Part shown: positions 1 through 5,801 of the stretch, one piece after another
Layout: the number at the start of each line of letters is the position of its first letter
How positions within the stretch are numbered: the first letter of the stretch is position 1
Origin: Bacteroidetes bacterium UBA4416
Lineage (GTDB): Bacteria > Bacteroidota > Bacteroidia > B-17B0 > Aurantibacillaceae
Length of the DNA stretch: 6,883 nucleotides
Reading direction: 5' to 3'
Assembly (NCBI GenBank): GCA_002390745.1
Contig: DGQK01000063.1
Coordinates: 98,109-104,991, forward strand
Program-made: the position numbers and the translations under genes
Notes under the pieces: generated by a model
The model's input: the letters and a program-made list of their open reading frames with translations, nothing else
What the model was told of the DNA's origin: nothing
Database searches by the model: none

Positions 1-249
1 ACCATGGCCACTCATCATGATCAGCGACGACTCCGTTCCGGCGGCCATCAGCTTCGTCAACAGTTCTACCCCATCGAGCTTCGGCATCTTAATGTCACTC
101 AGGATCACGTCGTAATTCCCTTTCAGCGCCATTTCCAATCCCTGCTGCCCGTCTTCTGCTTCGTCTACGAGGTATTTCTCAAATTCCAGGATCTCTTTGA
201 TGGAGCGGCGTATTGCCTTCTCATCGTCAATGATCAGTATCTTTGCCAT
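1..249 (-). CDS. Response regulator, N-terminal receiver domain (partial, NtrC-like)
   Basis: Only the first 83 residues are inside the window; the gene continues past the left edge. They form a receiver (REC) domain. It opens with MAKILIIDDEKAIRR, with the acidic pair at D8/D9, and the phospho-acceptor is D52 in the motif LSDIKMPKLDG. The Thr/Ser switch position is S80 in MMSGHG. An (S/T)GHG ending to this strand is typical of NtrC-family regulators, which carry a sigma-54 AAA+ domain and a Fis-type HTH after the receiver, but those domains are not visible, so the output is inference. The ATG lies 2 nt after the stop codon of arfB on the same strand, which implies co-transcription and probably translational coupling; no clear Shine-Dalgarno is seen (ACTATAAAG precedes the ATG). 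The cognate kinase is not visible. The receiver call is very secure and the NtrC subfamily call moderate. Confidence 0.9.
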   Translation of the reverse strand, partial: MAKILIIDDEKAIRRSIKEILEFEKYLVDEAEDGQQGLEMALKGNYDVILSDIKMPKLDGVELLTKLMAAGTESSLIMMSGHG

Positions 250-251
250 CT

Positions 252-668
252 TTATAGTATTTTTTTACGCGATTGTTTTAATTCACTTTTCACTCGTTTG
301 TTTTCCAGGCGCCTGGCCTTTACCGCTTTGCTTACCTTCGTCGCTTTTCTCGGCTTCGCTACTTTGAGGCCTGAGAGGATGAGCTTATAAAATTTCTCTT
401 TCAGCAGCTCCTTATTCTTCAGCTGTGTCCGGTCCGACTGCTCCTGGAGATGAAGATTCCCCTCCTTATCGAGCTTGTTCGCAAGCTTTTTCAACAACAA
501 TGCCTTCTCGTCGTCGCTAAGTCCGTACGAATTCTGAATATCGAACCATAGCTCCACTTTCGTTTCCACTTTATTGACGTTCTGCCCGCCTTTTCCGCCG
601 GAGCGCGCCGTTTTAAAGACACATTCCCTGATAAGCTCCCTCTCCTGTATATCTTCTATTGTTTTCAT
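252..668 (-). CDS. arfB: Alternative ribosome-rescue factor ArfB (peptidyl-tRNA hydrolase, YaeJ-like)
   Basis: 138-residue protein of the class-I release-factor-like family. Members enter ribosomes stalled on mRNAs without a stop codon and hydrolyse peptidyl-tRNA. The catalytic GGQ is at residues 27-29 inside ARSGGKGGQNVNKVETKVEL, the diagnostic signature of this family. The protein lacks the codon-recognition domains of RF1/RF2, and its length matches E. coli YaeJ. The C-terminus from about residue 103 is a Lys/Arg-rich tail ending KQSRKKIL, as expected for the ArfB tail that occupies the empty mRNA entry channel. The ATG at 668 is supported by a strong GGGAGG Shine-Dalgarno, unlike other genes here. 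It lies 46 nt downstream of rlmB and 2 nt upstream of a response regulator gene. A mitochondrial ICT1-like hydrolase is the same family, so the function is well supported. Confidence 0.95.
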   Translation of the reverse strand: MKTIEDIQERELIRECVFKTARSGGKGGQNVNKVETKVELWFDIQNSYGLSDDEKALLLKKLANKLDKEGNLHLQEQSDRTQLKNKELLKEKFYKLILSGLKVAKPRKATKVSKAVKARRLENKRVKSELKQSRKKIL

Positions 669-670
669 TT

Positions 671-678
671 TCCTCCCT
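671..678 (-). promoter_or_regulatory. Shine-Dalgarno of arfB
   Basis: On the minus strand the bases just before the arfB ATG read AGGGAGGAAA-ATG. This is a near-perfect purine-rich ribosome binding site ending about 3 nt from the start. It fixes the start at 668 and stands out because the other starts in this window have no comparable sequence. Confidence 0.7.
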
Positions 679-696
679 ACCCCAGAAGGGGACAGG
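676..696. repeat. Small imperfect palindrome in the rlmB-arfB gap
   Basis: On the plus strand CCT-A-CCCC-AGAA-GGGG-AC-AGG forms a 4-bp G/C stem (680-683 with 688-691) around an AGAA loop. Three more pairs (676-678 with 694-696) follow across a small bulge. It lies in the 46-nt gap between rlmB and arfB, and its outer arm overlaps the arfB Shine-Dalgarno. There is no T tract, so it is not a standard terminator. It could be an mRNA structure that modulates arfB translation, or a fragment of a REP-like extragenic palindrome (the GGGGACAGGTTTC string resembles such elements). Both readings are inference. Confidence 0.4.
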
Positions 697-714
697 TTTC
701 ATATATTTTGTTTC

Positions 715-1488
715 TTAAAGGCGTTGTTTTACCGCTTCAAATAAGATAATGCCCGTCGCCACCGATACGTTGAGGGAAGCAATATTTCCTACCATCGGGA
801 TCTTCACCTGCATATCGCTTCGCTTTAAGTATTCGTTGGAAATACCATTCTCTTCCGAGCCCATGATAATGGCCGTTGGCCTGGTCAGGTCGGCATTGAA
901 GTGGTAATTATCCGTTTTTTCGTGGCAGGCGATAATCTGAAGACCACTTTCCTTCAGGTATTCAATGATGTTCTTGAGGTTATCCTCACGGCACACCGGT
1001 ATCCGGTTGAGGGCACCGGCGCTGGTTTTCACGGCATCGGCGTTGATCTGGGCTGCCCCGCGGCTGGGGATCACGATAAAGTCCACTCCTGCGCAATCGG
1101 CGCTGCGGGCAATCGCTCCAAAGTTACGCACATCTGTTACCCGGTCGAGGATGAGCACCAGAGGTACTTTTCCCTTTTCGAAAACCTGTCCCAGGAGATC
1201 CTCCGTTTCGTAATAGGTAATCTGCGCCAGGAAAGCGAGCACGCCCTGATGATTTTTTCCCGTAATCCGGTTGATCTTTTCCGGCGGCACGATCTGGATA
1301 GGAATATCCAGGTCTTTAATGGCTTTCCGAAGCTCGGAGTAAAGCTGGTTCGATAAGCCTTTCTGGATGATGATCTTATCGATCTCTTTTCCGGCGTTTA
1401 CTGCTTCGATCACTGCGCGTGTGCCAAAGATCAGGTTTTCATCATGGTCGTTGCGGCGATGTTTATCGTCTCTGTGACGGTGTTCCAT
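715..1488 (-). CDS. rlmB: 23S rRNA (guanosine-2'-O-)-methyltransferase RlmB (SpoU/TrmH family)
   Basis: 257-residue SPOUT methyltransferase. RlmB uses S-adenosylmethionine to 2'-O-methylate a guanosine (G2251 in E. coli) in the peptidyl-transferase P loop of 23S rRNA. Residues 18-92 are the substrate-binding domain (NLIFGTRAVIEAV... GKNHQGVLAF). The knotted catalytic domain follows from about 109, with motif 1 LDRVTDVRNFGAIARSA (114-130, Asn122 and Arg128), motif 2 IIMGSEENGIS (207-217) and motif 3 IPMVGNIASLNVSVATGI (230-247). The first 17 residues are an unusual His/Arg/Asp-rich extension. The start at 1488 was chosen because the reading frame continues upstream only through the end of the preceding gene and is rich in Cys there. 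The ATG comes 1 nt after that gene's TAA, suggesting coupled translation. Another TrmH-family tRNA/rRNA methylase is possible, but the length and the N-terminal domain favour RlmB. Confidence 0.93.
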   Translation of the reverse strand: MEHRHRDDKHRRNDHDENLIFGTRAVIEAVNAGKEIDKIIIQKGLSNQLYSELRKAIKDLDIPIQIVPPEKINRITGKNHQGVLAFLAQITYYETEDLLGQVFEKGKVPLVLILDRVTDVRNFGAIARSADCAGVDFIVIPSRGAAQINADAVKTSAGALNRIPVCREDNLKNIIEYLKESGLQIIACHEKTDNYHFNADLTRPTAIIMGSEENGISNEYLKRSDMQVKIPMVGNIASLNVSVATGIILFEAVKQRL

Positions 1489-1489
1489 A

Positions 1490-1951
1490 TTAATCCAGAT
1501 TAAATTGCCTGAGATGGTGCAAGGCATGCTTATGCAGCAGGTGCACCTGTTCGTCGTAATTAAGTTCTCCAAAAAAAGCGTTCAGCTCCTTATGCCCCGG
1601 GTGTGCTGCATAAAAGTCTGCAAAGGCTCTGATTTCCCTGCGCAACTCCTCAATGGCTTCTGTCATGGAGCCATGCCTGAGCGGCGGCGGCTCAGCCGGC
1701 ATGAGTGCATTTTTGGTATTTTCCTTAAAGGGCTTTTCACTGAGCACAAATGCTCTGTAGCCCTCAAGCTGTTCCGGAGGCGTTACCAGCCTGGTGTATT
1801 GAAGCCTGCCGTAGGCATAGCCAAAGGAATCCGACATGTGCTCAATCATGCCCTGGGGTGACAAAACACCCCATAAGCCTACCTCATTGTCCGATAATTG
1901 CTCCAACAGGGGAACAAATTCCTGCTGTAAAAACTGTTCTTTGAAGTTCAT
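1490..1951 (-). CDS. DUF1569-like / DinB-superfamily protein of unknown function
   Basis: 153 residues from the ATG at 1951. The pattern resembles DUF1569, a branch of the DinB/YfiT-like four-helix-bundle superfamily that often binds a divalent metal through three histidines. The candidate ligands are H38 in GMIEHMSDS after the first helix, and H142 and H146 in the terminal HKHALHHLRQF. That ending, with NAFFGELNYDEQ before it, closely resembles the family's typical HPFFG...KHLDHHLRQF C-terminus. No signal peptide or membrane segment is seen, so it is probably cytosolic. The substrate and reaction are unknown. A TTG two codons upstream could also serve as start, but ATG is preferred. It is the first gene of a probable operon with rlmB, and the 1-nt gap to rlmB implies tight coupling. 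The family call comes from motif resemblance only. Confidence 0.75.
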   Translation of the reverse strand: MNFKEQFLQQEFVPLLEQLSDNEVGLWGVLSPQGMIEHMSDSFGYAYGRLQYTRLVTPPEQLEGYRAFVLSEKPFKENTKNALMPAEPPPLRHGSMTEAIEELRREIRAFADFYAAHPGHKELNAFFGELNYDEQVHLLHKHALHHLRQFNLD

Positions 1952-1954
1952 ATA

Positions 1955-1962
1955 CAAATGTA
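1955..1962 (-). promoter_or_regulatory. Candidate Bacteroidota -7 box before the DUF1569-like gene
   Basis: The minus strand reads TTACATTTGTATATG, and TACATTTG matches the Bacteroidota -7 consensus TAnnTTTG exactly. It ends 3 nt before the ATG, so transcription would begin at or next to the start codon, giving a leaderless or near-leaderless mRNA. No convincing -33 TTTG element is seen at the expected distance, so this is a candidate only. Confidence 0.4.
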
Positions 1963-1968
1963 ACCGTT

Positions 1969-2053
1969 TTACAGGTTTCCGGGTGCTTTCAGCCGGAATG
2001 ATATTAACAGGCAGTAAATCATAAAAACCTGTAAGATATAAGCTTACAGGTTT
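1969..2053. repeat. Three copies of a 10-nt repeat TTACAGGTTT (two direct, one inverted)
   Basis: TTACAGGTTT occurs at 1969-1978 and 2044-2053, and its exact complement AAACCTGTAA at 2025-2034. The last two form the terminator stem. The first lies just upstream of the DUF1569-like start and could compete for pairing with the middle copy. Confidence 0.6.
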
Positions 2054-2054
2054 T
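2024..2054 (-). terminator. Rho-independent terminator hairpin (bidirectional in form)
   Basis: AAAACCTGTAAG (2024-2035) and CTTACAGGTTTT (2043-2054) are perfect 12-bp complements around a 7-nt loop, ATATAAG. Both sides carry a T run: TTTTTATGATTT on the minus strand and TTTTATTTAT on the plus strand. Because only minus-strand genes lie to its left, its likely job is to end transcripts of the leftward phosphatase operon, about 170 nt beyond the stop at 2225, before the next leftward operon begins at 1951. Confidence 0.8.
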
Positions 2055-2073
2055 ATTTATATCTGGATTTCGT

Positions 2074-2081
2074 TACCTTAG
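2074..2081 (+). promoter_or_regulatory. Candidate -7 box for the small lipoprotein gene
   Basis: TACCTTAG resembles the Bacteroidota -7 consensus TAnnTTTG with one mismatch and ends 6 nt before the ATG at 2088. No Shine-Dalgarno follows, and no clear -33 element was found upstream, where the sequence belongs to the terminator tail. This is weak evidence from a single short motif. Confidence 0.3.
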
Positions 2082-2087
2082 CTGTCT

Positions 2088-2228
2088 ATGAAACGTCCCG
2101 GCTCTCTTCTTCTTACCGTTGTAGCCCTTTCCTGCACCTTATTGTTTTCGGGATGCTTTCTGTTCAGAGGCAAGAACAAGTGCGATACCTGCCCGAGCTT
2201 CAGCCACAGCAAAAAAAGGAAACACTAA
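2088..2228 (+). CDS. Small predicted lipoprotein, 46 residues
   Basis: This short ORF encodes a 46-residue precursor. The N-terminus starts MKRPG, continues with a hydrophobic stretch (residues 7-21) and ends in a lipobox-like FSGC with the acylated cysteine at C23. It is therefore predicted to be exported by Sec, cleaved by signal peptidase II and anchored in a membrane. The mature part is only about 24 residues: a CDTC pair (C32, C35) followed by a strongly basic tail ending KKRKH. The -3 lipobox residue is Phe, slightly off consensus. Tiny lipoproteins with a Cys-x-x-Cys-Pro core and a basic tail are, to my recollection, frequent in Bacteroidota, but their function is unknown. Its TAA (2226-2228) overlaps the TAG of the phosphatase gene on the other strand. 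It is preceded by a terminator and a weak -7-like box. Expression has not been shown. Confidence 0.72.
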   Translation: MKRPGSLLLTVVALSCTLLFSGCFLFRGKNKCDTCPSFSHSKKRKH

Positions 2229-3433
2229 AATTCCATTCCAAGCAGCAGAATATCGTCCGTCTGCACACTTTTTCCCTGCCATTTATCCAGGTAGTGGCTC
2301 AGCTTATGGCATTGACTGGTAATTTCGCAGGAAGCCGTCTGGCCGATCAGCTTCACCAGGTTCTTGGTCATCATCCGCTTTCCTTTTGCTCCGCCAAACT
2401 GGTCGGCAAAGCCATCCGTGAAAAGGTACACCCGGTCCCCTTTATGGAGCTGTATCCTATGGTTTGCAAAATCTTTGTAGGAATTGAGGTGAGCGCCGCC
2501 AATCCCGGACTTGTCTCCTTTGACCTGACTTATCTGCCCGCCGCTATAGTGATATAAATGCCTGTTGGCACCGGCAAATTCAAGCAGGGAGCTTTCTTTA
2601 TCAATCGTGCAAATAGCGAGGTCCATACCATCATAACTTCGCTGGCCGTTTGATTTCTGAAGCGCTTTATTCAGGCTCTCGTTCATTTCCCTCAGGATCT
2701 CTGAAGGCTGGGTAATGTGCTGCAGATTTACAATTTCGTTAAGGATGCCATAACCGATCATACTCATAAAAGCACCCGGAACGCCGTGGCCGGTGCAGTC
2801 CACAATAGCTACCACCAGTTTCTGCCCCATACTGGCAAACCAATAGAAATCTCCGCTGACAATATCCTTCGGCCTGAAAATGATGAAGTAATCCTGTATG
2901 TAGCTCCGCAGAATCCCTTTGTCCACAAACATGGCGTCCTGGATGAGCCTGGCGTAATTGATGCTGTCGGTAATGCTCTTGCTGCTTTCTTCTATTTTTT
3001 TATAGGCCACCAGCAGCTCACGGTGCAGCGACTCTACAATGTCTTTCTCCCGCTTTACTTTATTTTTTGAGAGGATATTATGAATGGAGGATGGCAGGCG
3101 GATGAGGCTGCTTTTCAGAATGTAATCGTCGACACCGGCTTTCATGCATTCCACGGCAAACTCTTCCGACACGGAGCCTGTAATGAGGATAAAGGGAATG
3201 TTTTTCTTCTTATGACGGGCAATGTCGAGCGCTTCGAGGGATGAGAACTGAGGCAGGGAATGGTCGGAGAGAACGATGTCGGGATCAAAACCAAAGAGTT
3301 TCTCCTCAAATCCTGTCCGTGTCGATACGACTTCCATCGAAAAAACAAGATCGTTCTTCATCAGCGTACGCTTTATCATATCAACATCAGAAGGTGAATC
3401 TTCAAGCAACAATATCTTTATCGGGTCATTCAT
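2225..3433 (-). CDS. Response regulator with SpoIIE-type PP2C serine phosphatase output
   Basis: 402 residues in two domains. Residues 5-125 are a receiver with acidic E11/D12, phospho-acceptor D57 (VLSDHSLP), T85 (ITGS) and K107 (ILKSS). A helical linker (about 126-170) contains SINYARLIQDAM, a signature seen before SpoIIE domains in Bacteroidota. Residues about 180-400 form the PP2C/SpoIIE phosphatase, with metal-binding aspartates at D195 (SGDFYWF), D212 (VDCTGHGVPGAF), D340 (LFTDGFADQFGG) and D394 (TDDILLLG); YDGMDLAICTID is also typical. All catalytic acids appear intact. Such proteins dephosphorylate Ser/Thr-phosphorylated partners, usually STAS anti-sigma antagonists, when the receiver is phosphorylated; no partner is encoded here. 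It is the last gene of the kinase operon, 22 nt after the Rcp1-like receiver, and its stop overlaps the convergent lipoprotein gene by 4 nt. Confidence 0.95.
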   Translation of the reverse strand: MNDPIKILLLEDSPSDVDMIKRTLMKNDLVFSMEVVSTRTGFEEKLFGFDPDIVLSDHSLPQFSSLEALDIARHKKKNIPFILITGSVSEEFAVECMKAGVDDYILKSSLIRLPSSIHNILSKNKVKREKDIVESLHRELLVAYKKIEESSKSITDSINYARLIQDAMFVDKGILRSYIQDYFIIFRPKDIVSGDFYWFASMGQKLVVAIVDCTGHGVPGAFMSMIGYGILNEIVNLQHITQPSEILREMNESLNKALQKSNGQRSYDGMDLAICTIDKESSLLEFAGANRHLYHYSGGQISQVKGDKSGIGGAHLNSYKDFANHRIQLHKGDRVYLFTDGFADQFGGAKGKRMMTKNLVKLIGQTASCEITSQCHKLSHYLDKWQGKSVQTDDILLLGMEF

Positions 3434-3455
3434 GGTACAGGTAACAGAGGCACAT

Positions 3456-3893
3456 TTACTTTGGGTTCTGGTTCAGGAGCAGCCAGTAAAACCCTAATTC
3501 GGAAATAGCGTTGATGAACGCTTCAAATCCGACGGGCTTGACGATATAGCTGTTCACGCCAAGCTCGTAGCATATTTTGATATCAGGATCTTCCTTCGAG
3601 GAGGTAAGCACCACCACCGGGATAATTTTAGTGGCGTCGTTTGATTTCAGGTTTCGCAATACTTCAATGCCGTCTACTTTCGGCATCTTCAGATCAAGCA
3701 GGATGAGCTTTGGCTGGCTCCTGATATCCCGGCCTTCAAAGCTATTTTTCCCATGAATAAAATCCAGGGCTTCTTCCCCGTTTTTTAAATGCACAATTCT
3801 GTTGGCGAGGTGCCGTTTTTTCAATGCCCGGAGCGTTAGTTCGGCATCATTGGGGTTATCCTCTACCAGCAATATTTCGATTTCGTGTTCCAT
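3456..3893 (-). CDS. Single-domain response regulator, Rcp1-like
   Basis: 145 residues comprising one receiver domain and no output domain. E11/D12 (LLVEDNPND) bind Mg2+, the phospho-acceptor is D67 (ILLDLKMPKVDG), the switch residues are T97/S98 (VVLTSSKED) and the conserved lysine is K119 (YIVKPVGF). The NPNDAELTLRAL start, the insert around NSFEGRDIRSQP and the C-terminal LGFYWLLLNQNP are hallmarks of the Rcp1 group, the partners of phytochrome-type kinases such as cyanobacterial Cph1. It probably accepts phosphate from the kinase encoded 5 nt upstream and acts as a diffusible relay, perhaps toward the REC-phosphatase downstream or as a phosphate sink. No Shine-Dalgarno beyond a weak GGAT is seen before the ATG, so translation may be coupled to the kinase. 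Confidence 0.95.
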   Translation of the reverse strand: MEHEIEILLVEDNPNDAELTLRALKKRHLANRIVHLKNGEEALDFIHGKNSFEGRDIRSQPKLILLDLKMPKVDGIEVLRNLKSNDATKIIPVVVLTSSKEDPDIKICYELGVNSYIVKPVGFEAFINAISELGFYWLLLNQNPK

Positions 3894-3898
3894 ATCCG

Positions 3899-5752
3899 TT
3901 ACTGTATAGGTAAGCTAAAACTAAATACCGAGCCTTTGTCCGGCGTCGAATCTGCCTTTACCTGTCCGCCGTGCCTGGTCACGATCCGCTGAACGATTGC
4001 AAGGCCCACGCCGGTGCCTTCAAATTCATCCATCGTATGAAGCCGCTGAAATACACCAAACAACTTGTGTGCGTATTTCATATCAAATCCTACGCCATTA
4101 TCGCTGACCGTATACACCACGTAGTTATCTTCTTTACGTGAGGATATATGGACACTCGGCTTTTCTTTTTTGGATGAATACTTAACCGCATTGGACACCA
4201 GGTTTATAAGCACCTGGTGAATGAGGCTGTAATCACCAAAAGCCGGCAGGAGATCGTCAGAAAGAATGGTGGCATGGTGTTGCTGGGCTTTGTTGAGGTC
4301 TATCAGCACCCCTTCCAGCAGCTCGTTCATGTTCAGCTGCTTTTTCTGTATGACTTTTTTCCCCAACCGCGAGAATGCCAGCAGGTCGTCGATGAGAGTA
4401 CTCATTTTTTTGGCATTCTGCTGGATGTTGCCCAGCAAGCGCCGGCCTTCCTCATCAAGCAGCTTTTCATAATCTTCTTCTATCATGTTGGCATAGCCGT
4501 CGATCGCCCGGAGCGGAGCCCGGAGATCGTGCGACACGGAGTAGCTGAAAGCCTCCAGCTCTTTATTCACCGCTTCGAACTGGGCCGTGCGCTCAATTAC
4601 TTTTGCCTCCAGCTCATTGTTCATCTCATTGATCTTTTCCTCTGCGGCTTTACGTGCGGTAATGTCGCGAAAGTTCAGAACAATGGCTTCCACACCCGGG
4701 TCCGAAAGCATATTTGTCATAACCCCTTCAAGCCAGATAGAGTGCCCCTGCTTATGCCTTACCCTGAACTGAAAAGGAACCGGGTCTGTGGATTGCTCCA
4801 TGGCATTTTTCACGGCAAGGCGCAGGTGCTCCCGGTCATCGGCATGAACATCCTCCAGCGAATGCTTCCCGGCAAGATCTTCTTCCGTCCAGCCCGTAAT
4901 TTTTGAGTTGGCAGGGCTCCTGTAAATGACCTTATGGTCTTTGTCCATTAACGTGATGCCTTCCGAGCTGTTTTCGATCAGGGCTCTGTAGCGGGCATCG
5001 GCCTTGCGTTTATGTTCTTCGGCCTGCTTTCGTTCTGTGATATCCACCGATAAAATCAGCAGCCCGTCGGCTGAAGGCTGGATCCTTAACTCAAACCAGC
5101 CTTTGCTGCCATCCGGATAGGTAAATTCATTTTCCTGATAGCGTACACTCTGCTTTTCAAGGCAATCTTTCATGATCTGAAACAGCTCCGTCTGCTCTAT
5201 TCCCGGGTAAAGCTCCATCATGCTGTGCCCGATCAGCCTTTCTTCGGGATACCTGCTTTGCCGGATTGCAGAAGGGTTCAAGTACACATACCTGAACTCG
5301 TGGTCGAGTATCTGAAAGCCTTCCATCACGGAGTTGAGGATGGTATGGTAACGCTCTTCCTGCTGTCGCCTGGCTTCCTCCGCTTCTTTCCGGTCGGAGA
5401 TATCAAAAAAAATGCCTCTCAGGCGCATTGGTTTTCCGGCAATGTCTTTATCAACGGTGGCCTGCGAATAGATGTAACGGATTTTTCCATCAGGCCTTAC
5501 AATACGGTTCTCTATTTTGTAATCGTTACCGAACTGAAGGGCCTGTCGCAACAGGTACTCCGTTACTTCCCGGTCATCAGGATGAACCATATCCAGGCCA
5601 AGCCTGATGGATGGTGTAACATCATTGGGCTCGTATCCGCAGATCCTGAAGAGCTGATCTGACCAATGGACCACATTGGATACCAGATCTATCTCCCAGC
5701 TTCCCAGATTGGCTATTTCTTCTGCCTGTTGTGAAAAATAATTTCTTTGCAT
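3899..5752 (-). CDS. Soluble three-PAS sensor histidine kinase
   Basis: 617 residues from the ATG at 5752; an upstream TTG two codons earlier is less likely. Three PAS/PAC modules lie at about 14-125, 132-245 and 253-368, each closing with a DI(S/T)xRKxAEE-type segment (DISDRKEAEE, DITERKQAEE, DITARKAAEE). A coiled-coil linker (about 369-400) leads to a HisKA domain with phospho-acceptor H408 in SYSVSHDLRAPLRAIDGY, the H-box style of bacteriophytochrome-like kinases. The ATPase domain shows the N-box (N521 in INLVSNAVKY), G1 DNGVGF (551-556) and G2 GTGVGLAI (579-586), so it appears catalytically complete. There is no membrane segment and no GAF/PHY photosensory domain, so it is a cytosolic kinase sensing an unknown ligand or redox/energy cue through PAS. 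Its stop lies 5 nt before the Rcp1-like receiver gene, the probable phosphotransfer partner. Confidence 0.95.
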   Translation of the reverse strand: MQRNYFSQQAEEIANLGSWEIDLVSNVVHWSDQLFRICGYEPNDVTPSIRLGLDMVHPDDREVTEYLLRQALQFGNDYKIENRIVRPDGKIRYIYSQATVDKDIAGKPMRLRGIFFDISDRKEAEEARRQQEERYHTILNSVMEGFQILDHEFRYVYLNPSAIRQSRYPEERLIGHSMMELYPGIEQTELFQIMKDCLEKQSVRYQENEFTYPDGSKGWFELRIQPSADGLLILSVDITERKQAEEHKRKADARYRALIENSSEGITLMDKDHKVIYRSPANSKITGWTEEDLAGKHSLEDVHADDREHLRLAVKNAMEQSTDPVPFQFRVRHKQGHSIWLEGVMTNMLSDPGVEAIVLNFRDITARKAAEEKINEMNNELEAKVIERTAQFEAVNKELEAFSYSVSHDLRAPLRAIDGYANMIEEDYEKLLDEEGRRLLGNIQQNAKKMSTLIDDLLAFSRLGKKVIQKKQLNMNELLEGVLIDLNKAQQHHATILSDDLLPAFGDYSLIHQVLINLVSNAVKYSSKKEKPSVHISSRKEDNYVVYTVSDNGVGFDMKYAHKLFGVFQRLHTMDEFEGTGVGLAIVQRIVTRHGGQVKADSTPDKGSVFSFSLPIQ

Positions 5753-5801
5753 AAACAACCGTTAAGATCAATATTCTACGTACAATGAGAAGGACAGACT
5801 T

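Noticed and set aside
4..390. 128-codon plus-strand ORF at the left edge
   Set aside because: It is antisense to both the receiver domain and the C-terminus of ArfB, which are well supported.
901..1356. 151-codon plus-strand ORF antisense to rlmB
   Set aside because: It shadows the conserved SpoU domain and has no family resemblance or start signal.
1489..1572. 28-residue N-terminal extension of RlmB to 1572
   Set aside because: It would overlap the end of the DUF1569-like gene in another frame and is Cys-rich with no family similarity; the ATG at 1488 directly after the preceding stop is more credible.
2153..2557. 134-codon plus-strand ORF overlapping the lipoprotein and phosphatase genes
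   Set aside because: It runs in another frame from the lipoprotein ORF and is antisense to conserved PP2C motifs; no domain is visible.
4217..4906. 229-codon plus-strand ORF inside the kinase gene
   Set aside because: It lies wholly antisense to a kinase with intact HisKA and ATPase motifs, has no recognisable domain and arises from codon bias on the opposite strand.
3899..5752. Kinase as a bacteriophytochrome photoreceptor
   Set aside because: The H-box style and Rcp1-like partner suggest it, but no GAF or PHY domain or chromophore-binding region is present; only PAS modules are seen.
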